This document shows, piece after piece, positions 58,487 to 64,000 of a stretch of DNA of 64,000 bases. Numbering within the stretch: the stretch's first letter is position 1; every line of letters starts with the position of its first letter. Source of the stretch: Pleodorina starrii (lineage: Eukaryota > Chlorophyta > Chlorophyceae > Chlamydomonadales > Volvocaceae); assembly GCA_030267565.1 (NCBI GenBank), contig BRXU01000001.1, forward strand, positions 5,580,001-5,644,000. Direction: 5' to 3'. A program made the translations under genes and the position numbers. Below the pieces are notes generated by a model. The model did no database searches, was not told where the DNA came from, and worked only from the letters and a program-made list of their open reading frames with translations.

Positions 58487-58501
58487 TGGTGCCGCGAGGC
58501 C
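58487..58501 (+). promoter_or_regulatory. Candidate retrotransposon primer-binding site
   Basis: TGGTGCCGCGAGGCC begins with the TGG that pairs with the CCA end of a tRNA and is preceded by CA plus one base, the usual end of an LTR. It lies upstream of the Gag frame and on the same strand. The match to a particular tRNA was not tested. Confidence 0.35.
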
Positions 58502-59886
58502 TACACAGCACCATAACTGAAGAAAATTTTATCAAAAAATTTATCAGCGCACAAGCAATCTATATGTAAAAGATCAATCCACACGCTGCATCCAAGCCTG
58601 GCTGGTAGCCGCCCCAGCCCGTTTAAATGTCATGCCGGCCAAGCAAGGACCGTCCACACCCATGCTTGACCATGTCCGTTCTTCACATGACTCCGCACTT
58701 CAGCCCGAGCGTTCAGCATGACCAAACGCTCACTTTGCATGGGGTGAGGGCTGGTGAGGGCGGCCTGTCACCCTCAACCGGGCCCACACGCAGCATGTCC
58801 TGCCCCCGATCTTTTGGATTTATTCCTTTCGCGCATCTGCGTCACCAGGAATACCTTCTTTGTATCAAAAACAATTATGCGCGTTCGGGACTTTGCTATG
58901 GCATGGTGGCGGCGTTTTTGTGGGTTTGTTTTATTCGGTGATCAGTCGGTGCAGTCGGTGGATATGCAGCCCGCCGCCGCAGCTGCGCAAGCTCCAATGG
59001 GCGGCTAGTGCTAGTTACTAACGATATTTTTTTCTAGTGCTTACTTGGATCAGTGTGGTCCAGCATTGATCCTCGATGGATGGACGCCTCAGTCCTCCTC
59101 AGTAACAACTTTGTCAGGGTAAATCAGCGTCGCTGAGGAATTGGCGTCACGGAACAGTTAATGTAGCAGGTTAGCAGTAGTTGATTCTGTCGGAGGCCGT
59201 TGGCCGTTAGTAGCAGTTGTCATTTCGGCGGGAAGCAAGCCGTTGCGTGCAGCGTAATTACGCATAGCTGTGCTAAGTTGAGTTATCTCCGTCTGATTAT
59301 ACGTTTCATACGTAGCATACCTTGGCGGCACCTTCCGGCCGGCTGCGAGGTGTTGCACCGTGCTTCAGGCGTATTCGGAACAAGGAACAAGCTTGGCAGG
59401 ATAAGTGGCCAGCATTGTGGAGTCAGGTCGTACTAAGACAGGATCATGGTTTCGTTGGTGATAAGGCTGTTCCGGCATCAGACCGGGCCCTATGGCGATG
59501 TCGTTATTACGCCGGGGTGGCGGCATAGCCGTCACCTCCAGGCACTGCTATGCGTAGCTGCGCAGAGGCTTTACACAACTAAGGACTGGTTATATCAATC
59601 AATAGTTATCTAAGCAGTGAGTATCTTGCCGTTATCATCAATCAGCGGAACGGTAAACAAGCCGACCGCGTGCAGGCGGGCCCAAGCGAACATCGCAGGG
59701 CACCGTGTAGTTGGTTACGTAGACTCGGACAGCTCACTTTCTTGCCCTGCAGGCTACAAAGCCGCACCGCCAAAGAGGTATTTCATTGTAACGGCACCTA
59801 TTGCCTTGTCTCTCTTTATATCATGTTTGCCAGTGATCGCGCCGTTTCGTAACGCGTTGGACATCACGCGTTTGGGTATTTCGTAG
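58502..59886. other. Presumed leader of the retrotransposon, no confident gene
   Basis: Short frames occur on both strands. One minus frame (59158-59358, containing YETYNQTEITQLS) and another (59754-60188) look protein-like but overlap the stronger plus-strand Gag reading. A plus frame from 59617 is in register with Gag and stops at TAG 59884-59886. Confidence 0.3.
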
Positions 59887-62800
59887 TCCTTACCGCCCAA
59901 CCTTCTTGCCTGGAGGTGGCCGGTTTTATCCCGGCATTGCGTATCACTGGCGGAATTAGTAGGGGGCTTGCTACGAAGCGGCAGGCCCTTCCGTTCGGCG
60001 GCATTTGTACCGCCTCCTGCTCTTGTGCCCGCGAGCCCTGGCGATATTCCTGCAGGCACCCCAGTCCAGTCTGATTTGCTGTTCAACAACGCTCTGTTTG
60101 ACGACGCGCAAGAAACTACACCAGGTTTGTTCTCGGCTCGCGAATCTAGCTTCACTGCCGCAGGGTCAATAGCCTCTGGTCCAGTCATCAGTAGTGTTGT
60201 AACGCCGTTACGTGGTCATCCGATTAATACACTGCGGAAGGTAAGTTCGTCGAGTAGCGAGGAAATGGCGCCTCTCACCATTGATGATCGTTTTCAGGAG
60301 ACTGAGGTTCTACTTCGGGCAAATAATTTTATGTGTATAGATAAGATCGGGGGCCTTTACGAACTCTTGGTTAGCGCAAAGGTGAAGACCGCGGGCGGGA
60401 ACTTCACGCCGGCCTTGGCGAAGGAAGCCCTGCAGCCCACGGGGTACGCCTCCTATGTAGGGGTAATGGGGGCGCTCGGAGAGATCTTCAACGCGTTCGA
60501 TGCGGCACTGTTGCGGGCCGTGGGGGCGGGTGTCGCAGCCAACGCCTCCCAGACGCAGGTATCTGAAGTAGTGCGGGGCTTGATCCCGGCGGCCTTGAAG
60601 AACCGGCTGTACCTGGCGGCCCGTGAGGCGACTCGATCCCCCCAGCAACTGCCGGGGGAGGGCCCGTTAGAGTACCTCGCGCGGCTAAGGGACCCTATCA
60701 GAATCATGACCCTTCACGGTAGTGCGGAGGGTCACTTGTGGCTCCAGTTTCTCATGGGGCTCGCCCATGACGGGCACCGGTTGGCAGGGGAAGGCATGAA
60801 ACAAGTCCCGCTGGACTATGCATGGGTGCACAAGAACATGGTGCAGGCCTGCGACATGCACTACCTCGGTGCAGCCGCCCGGAGCCCGGCGCTCGCGCCA
60901 GTCACGCCCGTTGCGCCCTACCCCAGCTATGCGGTCCCGCAGGTACCTCCACCAATGGCCGCCGCCTCGTCCCAGTCCCTCGCGATGCCTCCGCCCCCCA
61001 AGCGGTGCTACGCGGACCCAGACGACACCGCTCAAGGCTACCCGCCACCGCCGGTTCTGGACCGACGGCGTCCGAACGAGGACTTTTACTGCCGCACCTG
61101 CAACTTCAACAGTGACCATACCACGTCGCGCTGCCCCCGGGCCAGCCCGGGCGGCGCCAGCCGCGCCCTCGTCAGCAGCAGCAGCAGCTCGGCCGCTTGC
61201 CCGCCCCCGCCCGACAGCGGCGGCGGCTCAGCCAGCAGTGTCGGCGGCGCGTCATCGGCTTTCGACCCGCCCATGGCCCTCCTTCACCAAATGGCGAACC
61301 TGCTGCGGCCCGGCTACTACCCGGCTACGCCCTCCAACCCTGCGCCTTCTCCCTACGGTTACACGGCCTCGGGGCCCCCTCCCCCGCCGTACGGCTACCC
61401 GCCCTCCTCCTACTCTCCGCCCACCGCCGCCTTCAACACTTATTCCCACCCTTCCGCCTCCTACCACGCCATGCCGCCACCGGAAGCCTCCACATCCCAG
61501 CCCACCACGCAATGGTCTGCCCGGCCCGGCCAGAAATGGCCCCAGTGTCCGCGCTGCCACCGCCACCACAACCCCAAGTGGTGCCGCTACAACGAAGAGG
61601 AAGCCGCCGCTTCCAGGAAGTTGGTAGCCGCCGACGCGAGGTTACGGCAGCAAGCTGCGTCGTCCGCTGGCGGCTACCAGCCTCAGCAGCCTCAGCAGCC
61701 TCAGCCGCCACAGCCCGCCGTGCAACCACCGTCCGCGCCGGTGCCGCCACGGGAGAACCCAGCGTGGGCCAACCCGTCCGCCAACGTCACCTGCACCGAT
61801 TCGGAGTGGCCCACGTCCTTCAGCGTGGACACGGACGCCTACCTGGAGGAGTCGTTTGGTGGTACGTTACGGGCTAATGTGACGAGCGTTGTGCCGGGGG
61901 GCGTCAGTGAAGAGGAGGAGCAGGGGGCGGCCCTTGCGCTTGCTTATATCCGAGATCGCGCTAACAGAAACCAAGTGACCGGGACGGGCCTGGGGGGAAG
62001 CCTAGGACCTGTGGGGCTGGGGGCAGATTCGGGCAAACAAGGTGAGCGCGCGCCGACGTCCGCGGCCTCCGTCAGTCACAATCAGCAACAGTTACCCGTG
62101 AGCTTCGAGCCCGCGCGCGTTCCGCCAAAGCACACTACCCAGCCCGCGGCATGGCAGCCTCGCCCGGCATCGCCGACAAACGTGCTCGGGGTGTCGTTGC
62201 CTCCAAGCGCGCCCGGTCGTGGCACCAATCTCACGGTGCAGGTGCAACTGAGCCTGGATGGGTCCGACCCCAAACAGTTGTGTATCGCCAGGGAGCTGTG
62301 TTTGCAAGGGGAGTACGCGTGGGACGAGGGCGACTGCCTTCCTAACAAGTCAGCAAAGGCCAGCGTTGTGGGGAAATGCGAAGCCGATGTTTCCGCACCC
62401 GTGTCGGGCGCCAACACATCCGTGGCTGCCAGTACGTTCGGAGTTCTGCCCATCACCCTCATGTCGCGTGAGGAATGGCAGGCCGCCAGCATGGCTCACC
62501 CCGAGCGGGCCGCGACGCTGAAGAAACCGCGGCACTTTTTCTACGCGGACCAACATGCCCTTAACATCGTCGTTGACGGTCAGCCCCTTCAACAGCCAGC
62601 ACGGGTGCTCATTGACACCGCCGCTAACACAGACATGTGTAACGTTCGCTTCCTGCGTGCCTTCGAGAGGCTGCTCGGCAGGCGTGTGATCCTAGAGCCC
62701 GCGGCTTGCGACACGTCGGCCGACAGCAGCGTCTCGGTCAAAGGAAAGCTGCGTGCGTCTGACCTGGCCGCGCTCCAGCTCATGCTCGGAGCCAGCCCGG

Positions 62801-64000
62801 ACCGCGCCGTGCCCCTGCAGCCGCGCGAACTCCTAGTGGTCGACCCAAAGCACTCGCTGTACGACTACCTTTTAGGTAACAAAACATTGGAGAAGCTACA
62901 CCCCATCCTGCACACGCTGGAGCCGAAGCTCGAGTATCACTACAACTATCTGCTCGCACCGCAGTGGCTCTTCTCTGTGCCCCTGCGGTCGCAGTGGGAC
63001 GCGCCGCCGGCGCTCACCGACAGCGAGCTAGATAGCTGCATTCCCGAAACCACCGTGGCCACCACGTGCGTGGCGCCGGTCGCGGCCTGCAGTTCGGCTG
63101 AGGCCCAGGACGAACCCCCCGAGTTCGCCGCGGCCATCGCGTGCTGTCTGTACTCAGCGCACACGCCGGCGCAACAGCCGTGCAGTGCACAGAGCATGCC
63201 ACAGGGAGCCAGCGAACCCACCGTATCCACCGAGGCCGAGACCAACGCCTCGTCCAGCCCCGCACCAGCCAAGTGCATGTCCGAGCAGTGCCCGACATCG
63301 GCAGCCACGGCCACACCACCCAAGGCAACTACGTGCGCGCCCACTTCCGCACCACCAAAGCCCAGCACTACAGCGCCCCGGCGTTCGTCCTGCGTGCCAA
63401 TCGTGCTCACTCTGCTCATGTCTGTCGTCGCGCTGCTGCACGGCCTCGGTTCCCTGCTCTCAATCGGCGGGGGCCGTCCAGAGGTCATCCTCCCACTGCC
63501 ACACGGGGGCTCGCACACCAGCCACACTTACGTTAACAACTCTCACGGTTACTGCCTCCTCTACTATTGCATCATGTTTGCGGGTGCACTCGCGGGGTCC
63601 TACCGGGTTCTGACGGGGTTAATCGCCGTGCGCGTGTATGCTTCTGTCTTTCCGATTTCATTTGTACCGCCCGATGCCGTTCGTTGGGGGCCCCTTGCGC
63701 CGGCATTATACACCGCCGCTTCCTCTGCTCCCAGCCCTCCTTTAAGCGCGATTGTCGCGGGGGCTTCCCTGGACCCTGAGCTGTTCCTGGCTCTGGGGTC
63801 GCACTACGCTTCGGCTTTTGTTTGTGCTCGTGTTCGAGCTAAGTTCGTCACGGACGCGCACCCCGGACGGGAGTCATGGCTGTCGCGGCTGGAGGCGGCG
63901 GGCCGTTTACTGGTTCTCTTGGGCGACCCCGGGAGTTTGTGGGTCTTCATTTTTGCAACCGCTGAGATGCGGAAGATGTTGGTCTCCCCTAAGGCAGGGC
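59887..64000 (+). CDS. LTR-retrotransposon Gag-protease polyprotein, 5' part, runs off the window
   Basis: One frame stays open for 1,371 codons from 59887 to the window end. The first ATG is at 60265, and residue numbers count from it. A Gag-like N-terminus has LWLQFLMGLAHDGHRL near residue 160. Two zinc-knuckle-like motifs follow: CRTCNFNSDHTTSRC (276-290, CX2CX5HX4C) and CPRCHRHHNPKWC (from 428, CX2CX3HX4C), separated by Pro/Tyr-rich spacer. A retropepsin-like site VLIDTAANTDM has its Asp at 784, with Ala in place of the usual Gly. Two hydrophobic segments follow (63394-63465 and about 63550-63648). Reverse transcriptase and integrase would lie beyond the window. Coding before 60265 also looks protein-like, so translation may start upstream or by splicing. 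Probably a Ty3-type element; class not proven. Confidence 0.75.

Noticed and set aside
59158..60188. Minus-strand gene opposite the Gag start
   Set aside because: The frames look protein-like, but the overlapping plus frame is open for over 4 kb with retrotransposon motifs and is the better explanation.

Overview
The window looks like nuclear DNA of a green alga of the Chlamydomonas/Volvox group. The evidence is a very GC-rich sequence, genes split into many short exons with GTGAGT-type donors and CAG acceptors, Ala/Gly/Pro/Gln-rich proteins, many simple repeats, and telomere-type TTTTAGGG repeats (the form known from Chlamydomonas reinhardtii). No bacterial operons, CRISPR arrays or rRNA are seen. 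All gene models are my own splices, chosen for donor/acceptor motifs and matching codon phase.

Left part, 1-10.4 kb. It holds scattered repeats: a dispersed element lying between two oppositely oriented telomere-type tracts, a perfect 20-bp hairpin, a 63-bp minisatellite, and a near-perfect inverted repeat with arms of about 124 bp. A gene follows for a protein with SHIPPO/STPGR (PG-rich) repeats, a class often found in cilia and flagella (4489-8210). A 5'-truncated, frameshifted LINE remnant lies after it (8.5-10.4 kb).

Middle, 10.4-20.9 kb. A secreted subtilisin-like (S8) protease gene can be rebuilt from about 23 exons. It has a signal peptide, the Asp/His/Asn/Ser motifs and an inserted PA-like domain.

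Duplicated block, 21.3-54.0 kb. Four head-to-tail units derive from one unit of about 10.98 kb. I name its segments D, C, A and B'. Read left to right the array is A B' | D B' | D C A B' | D C A B'. The first unit is cut off on its left at an interstitial telomere tract. The second lost C and A. The last two are full length. Each full unit carries an ankyrin-repeat gene (+), a divergent gene of unknown function (-), and the 3' end of a third gene (+). The copies are nearly identical, but each full unit has a different single-base frameshift: unit 2 in the plus gene, unit 3 in the minus gene.

Right part, 54.0-64.0 kb. The base composition becomes AT-richer. It holds a decayed minus-strand coding region with unusually short introns, a cluster of TTTGCGAG motifs, a second and longer copy of the dispersed element seen at 0.6-1.0 kb, a candidate tRNA primer-binding site, and the 5' half of a retrotransposon Gag-protease frame that is open from 59887 to the end of the window.

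The most unusual items are the structure of the segmental array with a telomere tract at its edge, the long hairpin, and the retrotransposon frame with predicted membrane segments after its protease. I see no defence system or metabolic cluster.
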